Assembly (NCBI RefSeq): GCF_016735115.1
Contig: NZ_JAERQJ010000001.1
Location: forward strand, 62,001 to 126,000
Direction of reading: 5' to 3'
Length of the DNA: 64,000 bases
From: Aquimarina mytili
GTDB lineage: Bacteria > Bacteroidota > Bacteroidia > Flavobacteriales > Flavobacteriaceae
Numbering within the stretch: the first letter of the stretch is position 1; each line of letters starts with the position of its first letter. Position numbers and translations under genes: made by a program. This document shows, piece after piece, positions 7,158-16,728 of the stretch. Below the pieces are notes generated by a model that saw only the letters and a list, made by a program, of their open reading frames with translations, had not been told where the DNA came from and searched no databases.

Positions 7158-9580
7158 TTTTCTACTTTAAGTTTGTCGATAAGAACTTCAATTTTAGTAA
7201 TTCCATTTTTAGTTAGGTCTAATATAGATTCTTCATTTAGATCATATTGATCCGGGTGCTCTAATTTTTCGAGTATTGGGATTACTTCTTTTGCTTTTAT
7301 TTGTTTGAACATAGGTAGCATTTTGTGTGCTATCCTTTTGATATGGGCTATATCTTGATTTTGAACATTATCTTTTAACTCTTTTAAATTATCAATAGTG
7401 CTATCATAAAAAGTATCCAAAATGGCATATAAAGAATCAGAATCACCATGTGCAAAAAGCATCAGGTCGTTTAAAGAATATTCCTCGTTTAGGGTATCAT
7501 TTATAGAGGTCTCTTCATATTCAATAATATCAACTTTAAGAATTTCTGCAATAAGATCTATTAATTCCTTTGGAGCATATGGTTTGCGTAGACTACCTGC
7601 AAAACCCGCTTCTTGATATTCTAAGAATGACGTATCTGTTCGGCCAGATAGTGCAATAACCGGTAATTTGGTTTGATCGGTTTCCTTTTTAATGGCCTCT
7701 AAAAGCTCAAAACCATCCATCTTAGGCATTTGAATATCTGTTAAAATGAGATCATAAGTATTTGCTTGTATTAAAGAAAAAGCGTCAACACCATTTTCAC
7801 AAACGTCATAAGACAATCCAGCAAGTGAAGCCACTTCACTAGTTAATGACAGTTGACTCGGATCATCATCTACAATTAGAACTTTTTTATTGAAAAAATT
7901 CTGAATCTCAGAAATTTCATTTTCCTCTTCTGGAGCTAACAAATGTGAAAGCTTAATAGGAATATAGAATATAAACTCACTTCCTTTATCAAGTTCACTT
8001 GTCAAGGTAATTTTTCCATTAAGAAGCTTAATTATTTTTTTAGTAATAGCCAATCCAAGACCAAAACCTCCATATCTTTTTTCGGTATCATCATCGCCTT
8101 GAGAGAACTCCTCAAATATATGACGTTGTTGGTCTTTGGTAATACCAATACCTGTATCCTTAACAGATATTACTAATTGCTTTTCTGACAATCCATTTTC
8201 AATAATTTTACTTTCAATGACTATCGACCCTTCATTAGTAAATTTGTATGCATTATTGACCAGGTTGGTTAATATTTGTTTAATTCTGAAAGGATCACTT
8301 AAGTATTGCTTTTTTAGTTGATCATCAGTAATAATCTGTATGTCAAGATTTTTTTTATCATTTATAGGAATTACACTTGAAATCGTATTTTCGATTAATT
8401 TTTTTGGAGAAAAAGGAAGCTCCTCAATGACCATCTTTCCAGCTTCAAGTTTGGATAAATCCAGAAGATCGTTTACCAGATGAAGAATATAATCTGATGA
8501 CTTTTTTAAATGTCCTAGGTAGTGTTTTTGTTTAGTGTTTAGTCCGGTTCTTTCTAATAAATCAGAATACCCTATTACCGTATTTAATGGTGAGCGTAGA
8601 TCATGTGTAACAGTATTGATTAATGACTCTCTGGTATTTAATAGAGATTCTGTATATGTTTTTTCGGCTTCAAGTTCGTTACGGTATTTCTGACTTTTAG
8701 AGACATCTTTAGTAATTAGATATAGAAATATAATAGCAATCAAAAGACTAATGGCTGCTATAACTACAATGATATTCGATGTTTTGTTGAGTACTTGATT
8801 AGAAGCCTCTAACCGCTTGTAATATTGATTTCTTTCATTTAATTCTATAGCGGCCAGTAAATCTCTTAACTGTTTGGTTATAATTTGATCATTTTTGAGA
8901 AGATTGTTTTCTTTGATAGATATTTCTCGTTTATACCTTTTGTCTTTTTGTTCTAATTCAGCAAGTACTTGTTTAACAGAGCTGGCCAAAGAATCTACTG
9001 TTTGATTCGTTAAACGTTTGGCGTTATCCTTCTTAGTGTATTCTAAAATGTCAATTAAAGCTCTTTTGGTACGAGGATCGTAGTTTTTGAATCTTATGTC
9101 ATAGTTTTCGTATCCTCCGAAACTTTTATTTACTTTTTTTAGTTCATTGATTGCAGTTTCATAGAGTCCTTTTTGTTTTCGTTGTTCATAAATTTTTATG
9201 AGCTCTTCGAGGTTTTTATTTTTGCTATCAATAAGATATTTGATACTATCTATTTTCTTTGTTTGTAAAGTGTCATCAGATATTTCAGATACCTTATTGA
9301 TTGTTTTTAGTATCGTATCAATTTTCGTTTTATAAATATCAAACTTGCTTACATCAGAGGTTTGAATAATATTTCTAGTTAAACTCTCTGCCTCATATAA
9401 TCCAGTTATTGTTTCGCCTACCAAAAAGAGTTTCTCGTTGTTTTGACTTTTAATTTCGGTAATCTGAGTATAGTTATTTAATTGGCGATAAATTACCCAA
9501 AAGGCAGTTACAGCAAGTAAACCTGCAACCAGGTATCCTGCAATGATCTTAAACGTAACTGATCTTTTTGTGTTTTTCAT
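7154..9580 (-). CDS. Hybrid sensor histidine kinase with receiver and Hpt domains
   Basis: An 808-aa inner-membrane kinase. Membrane segments at about 12-31 and 269-290 enclose a helical extracytoplasmic region (about 32-268) rich in coiled coil. HisKA follows with phospho-acceptor His326 (THDLRSPLN). The ATPase domain has VNNAYKF, DTGIGI near 475-480 and GFGLGLAITKK near 506-515. A receiver domain has Asp615 (LTDIQMPKMDG), and a C-terminal Hpt domain has His752 (IAHKMLPMFKQI). This is a complete His-Asp-His relay that could feed the Asp52 of the convergent NtrC-type regulator. The stop codons of the two genes overlap within one TTAA. Confidence 0.93.
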   Translation of the reverse strand: MKNTKRSVTFKIIAGYLVAGLLAVTAFWVIYRQLNNYTQITEIKSQNNEKLFLVGETITGLYEAESLTRNIIQTSDVSKFDIYKTKIDTILKTINKVSEISDDTLQTKKIDSIKYLIDSKNKNLEELIKIYEQRKQKGLYETAINELKKVNKSFGGYENYDIRFKNYDPRTKRALIDILEYTKKDNAKRLTNQTVDSLASSVKQVLAELEQKDKRYKREISIKENNLLKNDQIITKQLRDLLAAIELNERNQYYKRLEASNQVLNKTSNIIVVIAAISLLIAIIFLYLITKDVSKSQKYRNELEAEKTYTESLLNTRESLINTVTHDLRSPLNTVIGYSDLLERTGLNTKQKHYLGHLKKSSDYILHLVNDLLDLSKLEAGKMVIEELPFSPKKLIENTISSVIPINDKKNLDIQIITDDQLKKQYLSDPFRIKQILTNLVNNAYKFTNEGSIVIESKIIENGLSEKQLVISVKDTGIGITKDQQRHIFEEFSQGDDDTEKRYGGFGLGLAITKKIIKLLNGKITLTSELDKGSEFIFYIPIKLSHLLAPEEENEISEIQNFFNKKVLIVDDDPSQLSLTSEVASLAGLSYDVCENGVDAFSLIQANTYDLILTDIQMPKMDGFELLEAIKKETDQTKLPVIALSGRTDTSFLEYQEAGFAGSLRKPYAPKELIDLIAEILKVDIIEYEETSINDTLNEEYSLNDLMLFAHGDSDSLYAILDTFYDSTIDNLKELKDNVQNQDIAHIKRIAHKMLPMFKQIKAKEVIPILEKLEHPDQYDLNEESILDLTKNGITKIEVLIDKLKVEN

Positions 9581-9670
9581 ATAATTAATTCAAGTACTAT
9601 CATAACTAAAAATACCTGAAAGCATTGTTTTTTATGTATAATAAAGTTACAATAAATCAATAAAACATAG

Positions 9671-9678
9671 TATTTTTG
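9671..9678 (+). promoter_or_regulatory. Putative -7 promoter box for the TPP-controlled receptor transcript
   Basis: TATTTTTG matches the TAnnTTTG consensus and lies just ahead of the TPP aptamer. It would place the transcript start near 9684-9687, immediately before the conserved AGGGGTG of the riboswitch. Confidence 0.5.
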
Positions 9679-9685
9679 CCCCAAA

Positions 9686-9846
9686 ATCTCAAAGGGGTGC
9701 TTTAGATTAGGTCTTAGAATTGAGATTTTGGGTATGAGGGTTAAAAATTGACTCCTCAATACTAAAATCTCAATTCTAAGACCTAAACAAGGCTGAGATC
9801 ATACCCGATGAACCTGGGCAGGTAATGCTGCCAAGGGACGACGGAG
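9686..9846 (+). promoter_or_regulatory. TPP riboswitch (THI element) controlling the TonB-dependent receptor gene
   Basis: The conserved TPP aptamer blocks appear in order: AGGGGTG (9693-9699), GGCTGAGATCATACCC (9791-9806), GATGAACCTG, then GGTAATGCTGCCAAGGGA (9821-9838). Between the first two blocks lies a long extra arm of the P3 region. Positions 9707-9729 and 9764-9786 are perfect 23-base reverse complements with a 34-base loop. TPP binding is expected to lower expression of the downstream receptor when thiamine is plentiful. The 164-base segment between aptamer and start codon contains pairing possibilities described separately. Confidence 0.93.
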
Positions 9847-9979
9847 CTAAAAAAGAAACAATATCTTTTTTGCGACGGGCGAGATAGTGAGACGGAAAAC
9901 AAAATACATGATTAACCTTGTACTCCAGAAACACTATTGAACGCCAAATACATCAAATTAATATAATAGTAGAGTAATT

Positions 9980-10013
9980 ACCCCTTTTATTCGTAATAAA
10001 TCATTTACGAATG
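9980..10013 (+). promoter_or_regulatory. Start-codon hairpin and platform segment of the receptor mRNA
   Basis: ATTCGTAA (9989-9996) and TTACGAAT (10005-10012) form a perfect 8-bp stem that includes the first two bases of the AUG at 10011. Immediately before it, ACCCCTTT (9980-9987) is fully complementary to AAAGGGGT (9691-9698), the conserved 5' strand of the aptamer. Pairing is seen in the sequence; its use in translation control is inferred. Confidence 0.55.
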
Positions 10014-12194
10014 AAAAATGTAATGTTTTTTCTTATACTTTTTTCTTTGAGTATAAGTGTGTTGGGTCAAGAACAACAAAAAGATTCGATCTCTAACGAG
10101 GTTGAAAAATTGGATGAGGTGTTAGTTAAATCTGTTCGAGTTAGTGCAGATTCTCCTATTACACATTCTAATGTTTCCAAAGAAGAATTGGCAGAACGTA
10201 ATCTGGGGCAGGATATTCCAATTTTATTAAATTACTTACCAGGAGTAGTGACCACAACAGACGCAGGTACAGGGATTGGATATACTTATATTCGAGTACG
10301 TGGAAGTGATGCATCTAGAGTCAATGTAACTTTAAATGGAATACCCTTTAATGATGCCGAGAGTCAGGGTACTTTTTGGGTCAATTTACCAGATTTTGCA
10401 TCTTCAATAGAAAATCTTCAGTTGCAGCGTGGTGTTGGAACTTCTACTAATGGATCGGGAGCATTTGGAGCTAGTTTAAATCTATTAACAGATGCAGTTT
10501 CCAAAACGGCTAATGCTGAAATTTCAAATTCCTTTGGATCTTTCAATACCCGAAGACATAATGTAAAATTTAGTACCGGATTGTTAAATGATCATGTAGA
10601 GGTAGCAGGGCGATTGTCTGCAATAGCATCAGATGGGTATATTGATCGAGGATCATCTGACCTTAAATCATACTTTTTACAAGGATCTTACATCGCAGAT
10701 AATACCCTGATAAAAGCAGTCACTTTTGGAGGCCATGAGATCACATACCAATCCTGGTTTGGTATCGATAAAGAAACATTAGAAACCAATCGCACTTTTA
10801 ACCCGGCGGGGCAGTACACCGATGAAAACGGAAATACACGTTTCCATGATAATGAAGTAGATGATTACAAACAAGATCATTATCAATTACACTGGAACCA
10901 AAGGTATGACAACAATTGGTCAACAAATTTAGGCCTTAATTATACCTATGGTAGAGGATTCTTTGAGCAATATAAAGAAGATGAGGATTTTGCAGATTAC
11001 GATTTTACCCCAATTATTACTGTTGGAGATACTATTAATACTACTGATCTAATTCGTAGAAGATGGTTGGATAATGATTTCTATGTAGTAAATGCAACGG
11101 CTAATTATAAAAACGGCAACATTGATTTAGATTTTGGGGCTTTCTATAGCCACTATGATGGTGATCATTTTGGCGAGGTAATTTGGGCTCAAAATGCTGG
11201 AGGATCAGAAATAGGAGATCGATATTACTTCGGAAATGGAGAAAAGAACGAATTTACCGTTTTTGGAAAGACAACATATAGAGTAAATGATAAATGGAGT
11301 GCATTTTTAGATCTTCAAGGAAGATTTGTGGGATACAAGACCACGGGGGATACTTCAGATCGAATTCCATTAGAAGTAGACGAAAACTATGATTTCTTTA
11401 ATCCAAAACTAGGAGCAACCTACCAGTTTAATACATCAAGTCAATTATATGCATCTTATGCAAGGGCTAATAGAGAACCACGAAGAAGTGATTTTGAAAA
11501 CGGGATCGACACAGCCGAAATATTGAACGATATAGAATTAGGGTGGCGTTTTTCAAAAAATAAGACTATCGTAAATGCTAACCTATATTATATGTGGTAT
11601 AAAGATCAATTAGTATTAACAGGGGCTCTGGATGATGTTGGTGCACCTATACGAGCTACAAGCGGAGAAAGTTATCGCTTAGGGATCGAAATTGATGCCG
11701 ATATTACACTTTTAGATAAATTTGTTGTAAAGCCTAATGTCGCTTTAAGCACGAATAAGAATAAAGATTTTGTAACCTCTAAAGATGGAAGCCTGGTTAA
11801 TCTAGGGGACACAAATATTTCATATTCTCCTAATATTGTTGCTGGGAATATGTTTATTTATCAACCTATTAAAAACCTTCAATTGGGATTGTTGTCTAAG
11901 TTTGTTGGAGAACAATACATGGGTAATATCGATAGTGAAACCTCTAAATTAGATAGTTTTTTTATCAATGACCTTAATGTTGTGTATGAAATCAAAGATG
12001 TTTCTGTCTTTAAATCAATTGTACTTACAGGATTGGTAAATAATATTTTTGACTCAGAATATGTGTCTAATGGATATTTCTTCACTTTTGATGATGATTT
12101 TTCTAATCCAGGAACAATCACAACGGTTGAGGGTGCAGGGTTTTATCCTCAAGCAGGGATTAATTTCTTACTTGGAGCAACACTAAAATTTTAA
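10011..12194 (+). CDS. TonB-dependent outer-membrane receptor, probably for thiamine or a precursor
   Basis: A 727-aa outer-membrane receptor. It has a signal peptide (MKNVMFFLILFSLSISVLGQ), a plug domain from about 35-160 with the typical YIRVRGSDASRVNVTLNGIP stretch near residues 95-114, and a 22-strand barrel ending in the aromatic-terminated strand LLGATLKF. It is expected to take its ligand across the outer membrane using TonB energy. The ligand is inferred from the TPP riboswitch in the leader and from the thiamine operon downstream, not from the protein itself. No N-terminal carboxypeptidase-like repeat is present, unlike the receptor at 60.1 kb. A strong terminator follows. Confidence 0.9.
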   Translation: MKNVMFFLILFSLSISVLGQEQQKDSISNEVEKLDEVLVKSVRVSADSPITHSNVSKEELAERNLGQDIPILLNYLPGVVTTTDAGTGIGYTYIRVRGSDASRVNVTLNGIPFNDAESQGTFWVNLPDFASSIENLQLQRGVGTSTNGSGAFGASLNLLTDAVSKTANAEISNSFGSFNTRRHNVKFSTGLLNDHVEVAGRLSAIASDGYIDRGSSDLKSYFLQGSYIADNTLIKAVTFGGHEITYQSWFGIDKETLETNRTFNPAGQYTDENGNTRFHDNEVDDYKQDHYQLHWNQRYDNNWSTNLGLNYTYGRGFFEQYKEDEDFADYDFTPIITVGDTINTTDLIRRRWLDNDFYVVNATANYKNGNIDLDFGAFYSHYDGDHFGEVIWAQNAGGSEIGDRYYFGNGEKNEFTVFGKTTYRVNDKWSAFLDLQGRFVGYKTTGDTSDRIPLEVDENYDFFNPKLGATYQFNTSSQLYASYARANREPRRSDFENGIDTAEILNDIELGWRFSKNKTIVNANLYYMWYKDQLVLTGALDDVGAPIRATSGESYRLGIEIDADITLLDKFVVKPNVALSTNKNKDFVTSKDGSLVNLGDTNISYSPNIVAGNMFIYQPIKNLQLGLLSKFVGEQYMGNIDSETSKLDSFFINDLNVVYEIKDVSVFKSIVLTGLVNNIFDSEYVSNGYFFTFDDDFSNPGTITTVEGAGFYPQAGINFLLGATLKF

Positions 12195-12198
12195 GTAA

Positions 12199-12236
12199 AA
12201 AAAAGAGGTTAAATAGATGTTTAGCCTCTTTTTTAT
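12199..12236 (+). terminator. Intrinsic terminator after the TPP-regulated receptor
   Basis: Stem 12199-12213 (AAAAAAGAGGTTAAA) pairs with 12220-12234 (TTTAGCCTCTTTTTT) with one G-U pair, six-base loop and a T run. It separates receptor transcription from the second riboswitch and the thi operon. Confidence 0.88.
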
Positions 12237-12249
12237 ATTACTTTTATAG

Positions 12250-12340
12250 TATAAACTTTAGGGGTGTTTCCGCAATAGCGGAATCTGAGAAATACCCTTT
12301 GAACCTGATGCGGTTAGTACCGACGAAGGGAAAAGTTAAT
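12250..12340 (+). promoter_or_regulatory. TPP riboswitch (THI element) of the thiamine biosynthesis operon
   Basis: The compact aptamer shows AGGGGTG (12260-12266), a short P3 hairpin TTCCGCAATAGCGGAA (12268-12283), CTGAGAAATACCC (12285-12297), TGAACCTGATG (12300-12310) and GAAGGGAA (12325-12332). P1 can form between AACTTT (12254-12259) and AAAGTT (12332-12337). It lies 89 bases before thiS. Standard logic is repression of thiamine synthesis by TPP. There is no classical T-rich terminator before thiS, so translational control is more likely. Confidence 0.95.
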
Positions 12341-12372
12341 ATCACATTATATATGTGATTTATCTTCTACAA

Positions 12373-12440
12373 TTAGGTAAATAGGGTATTACCTAAAGTT
12401 TATAGTTTTTGTATTAATAAAAATAGATATGACTATAAAC
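12373..12440 (+). promoter_or_regulatory. Expression platform of the thi riboswitch, overlapping the thiS start
   Basis: Three mutually exclusive pairings involve one segment. CCTAAAGTTTATA (12392-12404) is the exact reverse complement of 12250-12262 at the aptamer's 5' edge. TTACCTAA (12389-12396) pairs with TTAGGTAA (12373-12380). GTTTATAGT (12398-12406) pairs with ACTATAAAC (12432-12440), which directly follows the thiS ATG and encloses it in the loop. This is the layout of an anti-sequester/sequester switch. Complementarity is observed; mechanism is inferred. Confidence 0.6.
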
Positions 12441-12629
12441 GTTAACAATCAATCACAATCCATTTCAGAAAATAGCTCGATATCAAACTTGTTAGAACAA
12501 ATAAACATTGTGCCTAATGGAATCGCTATTGCTATTAATAATGAAATCATTACTAAAGAAAAATGGGATCAGACTATACTAAATAGTAATGATCAGGTTA
12601 CCATTATTCAAGCTACGCAAGGGGGGTAA
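12429..12629 (+). CDS. thiS: Sulfur carrier protein ThiS
   Basis: A 66-aa ubiquitin-fold protein ending in the diagnostic GG (IIQATQGG) that is adenylated and then carries the sulfur used for the thiazole ring. It begins MTINVNNQSQSISENSSISN with the usual beta-grasp pattern, and AIAINNEIITKEKWD is a good family match. It is the first gene of the TPP-regulated operon. The 126 bases to thiC hold no gene. No thiF-like adenylyltransferase gene is found in this operon. Confidence 0.95.
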   Translation: MTINVNNQSQSISENSSISNLLEQINIVPNGIAIAINNEIITKEKWDQTILNSNDQVTIIQATQGG

Positions 12630-12725
12630 TTAGAATACTTCCTCAATTAGGGTTGTCGAAATGATACCGGGATTTAAAAATTGAAGTTTTAGCTTGTTGA
12701 AGACTAGCGTTACATAAATATATAG

Positions 12726-14615
<1,890 letters not shown>

Positions 14616-14686
14616 ATTAAGATATCGGCTATAAGGGTATCAGTTATTCATGAAAGTTACCCAATCCATAACAAAATACCATAAAA

Positions 14687-15295
14687 ATGTTAATAGTACT
14701 TACTTCAGAAAAGCCATTACAGGATGAAGCACAACAGATTAATAATCTGTTTGATGCAGGTTTAGAAATATTACACCTGCGCAAACCAACTTTTACTATC
14801 GATGGATATCGTTCGTTATTAAATCTAATAGAAATAAAATACCATAATCGTATTATGACCCATCAGTTTCCTGAGTTGACTCTAGAGTATACATTACGAG
14901 GGATTCATTTACAAGAACAAGCTCGATTAGATTTAGAAGATGCATTGGCAGTAACAACAAAAGTCTATAAAAATAAGGGGTTTTCAGTAAGTAGCTCTTT
15001 TCATTCTATAGAAGATATCAAGAACTGCCCGGTTGATTTTGATTATGTTTTGTTGAGCCCTGTTTTTGGATCAATTTCTAAATCAGGTTATGAAGGAAAA
15101 GAATTTGATGTTACAGCGCTTAAAGAAACTGTAATTGGCATGGGTGGTATCAACGAAAATACATTACAAGAAACATATAAACTCGGATTTAAAGGAGTCG
15201 GTGTATTAGGAGGAGTATGGAATACAAAAAACTCATTAACGAGTTTTTTAGAGATAAAACAGGCAAACGATCAAGTGATTAAAGCTAAAAATTAG
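14687..15295 (+). CDS. ThiE/TenI-like protein (thiamine phosphate synthase superfamily)
   Basis: A 202-aa TIM-barrel protein of the ThiE/TenI superfamily, distinct from the true ThiE two genes downstream. It keeps HLRKP in place of the ThiE QxRxK motif and lacks the INDN phosphate/pyrophosphate segment, so thiamine-phosphate synthase activity is doubtful. TenI (thiazole tautomerase) is the obvious alternative. However, the segment aligned by eye with the catalytic His loop of Bacillus TenI reads LSPVFG, with Pro in place of His. It is tightly linked to thiD (3-base gap), so a role in thiamine synthesis is likely, but its exact reaction is unclear. Confidence 0.75.
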   Translation: MLIVLTSEKPLQDEAQQINNLFDAGLEILHLRKPTFTIDGYRSLLNLIEIKYHNRIMTHQFPELTLEYTLRGIHLQEQARLDLEDALAVTTKVYKNKGFSVSSSFHSIEDIKNCPVDFDYVLLSPVFGSISKSGYEGKEFDVTALKETVIGMGGINENTLQETYKLGFKGVGVLGGVWNTKNSLTSFLEIKQANDQVIKAKN

Positions 15296-15298
15296 CGT

Positions 15299-16087
15299 AT
15301 GAAACCTCGGCCAAATGTACTAACTATTGCAGGTTTTGATCCATCTAGTGGAGCTGGACTCTCTGCAGATATTAAAACTTTAGAATCTTTAAAATGTTAT
15401 GGATTGGCAGTTTGTACTGCAAATACGATTCAGAATGATATTGAGTTTAAGACCTGCAATTGGGCCGAAGTTGAGATAATCAAAAATCAGATTCAAATTC
15501 TGTTTGATAGGTTCGATATAGACTTTGTGAAAATTGGAATTATAGAGAATTGGAAGGTGCTTAATGAAATTATTGATTTTTTGATTTCTAGGAACGAAAA
15601 CGTCAAAGTCGTTTTGGACCCTATATTAAGATCGAGTTCTAATTTTGACTTTCGTAATTCAAATGTTAGTTCGAGTGACCTCGATTTTAATCGGAATGGT
15701 ATCGAGAACCAGTTTGATGAAATCTTAAATAAAATTTACTTACTCACTCCAAATTATCAAGAAATAGAGCAATTGTATACTGATAAAACTATAGTAGAAA
15801 CTATTAAACATATTATTAGTAAAACCAATTTGTTTTTAAAAGGAGGGCATCGAGAAGAAGCCAAAGGAAAGGATGAATTATTTACGGTAACGAGAGAACA
15901 TTTCAAATTAAACCCAAAAGGGAAGAATAGTTATGAAAAGCACGGAAGTGGTTGTGTGCTTTCGTCAGCTATTATAGCAAATTTGGCATTGGGATTTCCT
16001 CTTCTCAAAGCTTGTTATAGAGGGAAACGATATACTGAAAAATACTTGAGTTCAAATAAAACACTATTAGGGTATCATAAAATGTAG
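15299..16087 (+). CDS. thiD: Hydroxymethylpyrimidine/phosphomethylpyrimidine kinase ThiD
   Basis: Ribokinase-fold enzyme that phosphorylates HMP and HMP-P to give HMP-PP. At 262 aa, it starts NVLTIAGFDPSSGAGLSADI, carries LLTPNYQEIEQL mid-protein and has the anion-hole/catalytic loop HGSGCVLSSA near residues 219-228. Residues about 118-140 (NSNVSSSDLDFNRNGIENQ) look like extra, low-complexity sequence between VLDPILRSSS and FDEILNKIYLLTPN. They are encoded by a palindromic repeat-like segment (15669-15709). The insertion sits in a surface loop region, so activity may be kept. It lies 2 bases before thiE. Confidence 0.93.
   Translation: MKPRPNVLTIAGFDPSSGAGLSADIKTLESLKCYGLAVCTANTIQNDIEFKTCNWAEVEIIKNQIQILFDRFDIDFVKIGIIENWKVLNEIIDFLISRNENVKVVLDPILRSSSNFDFRNSNVSSSDLDFNRNGIENQFDEILNKIYLLTPNYQEIEQLYTDKTIVETIKHIISKTNLFLKGGHREEAKGKDELFTVTREHFKLNPKGKNSYEKHGSGCVLSSAIIANLALGFPLLKACYRGKRYTEKYLSSNKTLLGYHKM
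15669..15709 (+). repeat. Palindromic repeat-like segment inside thiD
   Basis: The 41 bases begin GTTCGAGTGACC and end GGTATCGAGAAC. They can fold with GTTC/GAAC and ACC/GGT outer pairs and a TCGATT/AATCGG inner stem. The termini resemble, from memory, an intergenic palindromic repeat spread through Flavobacteriaceae genomes (GTTCGAGTG...ATCGAGAAC). Here it is read in frame without a stop. Only one copy is present in this window, so the repeat nature is inferred. Confidence 0.5.
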
Positions 16088-16089
16088 AA

Positions 16090-16728
16090 ATGAAGAAGAT
16101 GAAAGAAGTCAGTTTACAGTACATCTCTCAGGGAAAAACACCAGACGAACACCTAAAAAATATCGAAGAGGTTTGTAAATCTGGAGGGAAATGGATTCAG
16201 TTGAGGTTAAAAGACGTAGATATAGCAACATATCTGAATACCGCAGTACAATGTAGAAATATTTGTGATCACTATGAAGCGATTATGATTATAAACGATA
16301 ATGTAGGGGTAGCCAAAGCCGCTATGGCAGATGGAGTGCATCTGGGATTAAATGATACGAATCCTTTAGAAGCACGTAAAATACTTGGAAATAACTTTAT
16401 TATTGGAGGTACGGCAAATACTTTAGAAGATTGTAAACAACATATCGATTCTGGGGTAGATTATATAGGTTTAGGTCCATTTAGACATACCACTACAAAG
16501 AAAAAGTTAAGTCCAATATTGGGGCTCGATGGGTATCAAGAAATACTTTCAGAATTGCAGGATCAAAATCTAAAAATACCCATTGTTGGAATCGGTGGTA
16601 TTACTGAGAATGATATATCAGATATAATTAAAACAGGAATACATGGTATTGCAGTTTCAGGAATGCTAACCGATAAGAAAGATTTAAAAGAAAAAATTAA
16701 AAACATAAAGAGTTATAGTTTAGGATAA
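16090..16728 (+). CDS. thiE: Thiamine phosphate synthase ThiE
   Basis: Joins HMP-PP with the thiazole phosphate to give thiamine monophosphate. This 212-aa protein carries the complete motif set missing from the paralogue upstream: QLRLK near residues 37-41, MIINDN near 66-71, [11 protein letters not shown] near 81-91, [10 protein letters not shown] near 130-139 and [10 protein letters not shown] near 177-186. It overlaps thiG by one base (TAATG), a sign of coupled translation. Assignment is secure. Confidence 0.96.
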   Translation: MKKMKEVSLQYISQGKTPDEHLKNIEEVCKSGGKWIQLRLKDVDIATYLNTAVQCRNICDHYEAIMIINDNVGVAKAAMADGVHLGLNDTNPLEARKILGNNFIIGGTANTLEDCKQHIDSGVDYIGLGPFRHTTTKKKLSPILGLDGYQEILSELQDQNLKIPIVGIGGITENDISDIIKTGIHGIAVSGMLTDKKDLKEKIKNIKSYSLG

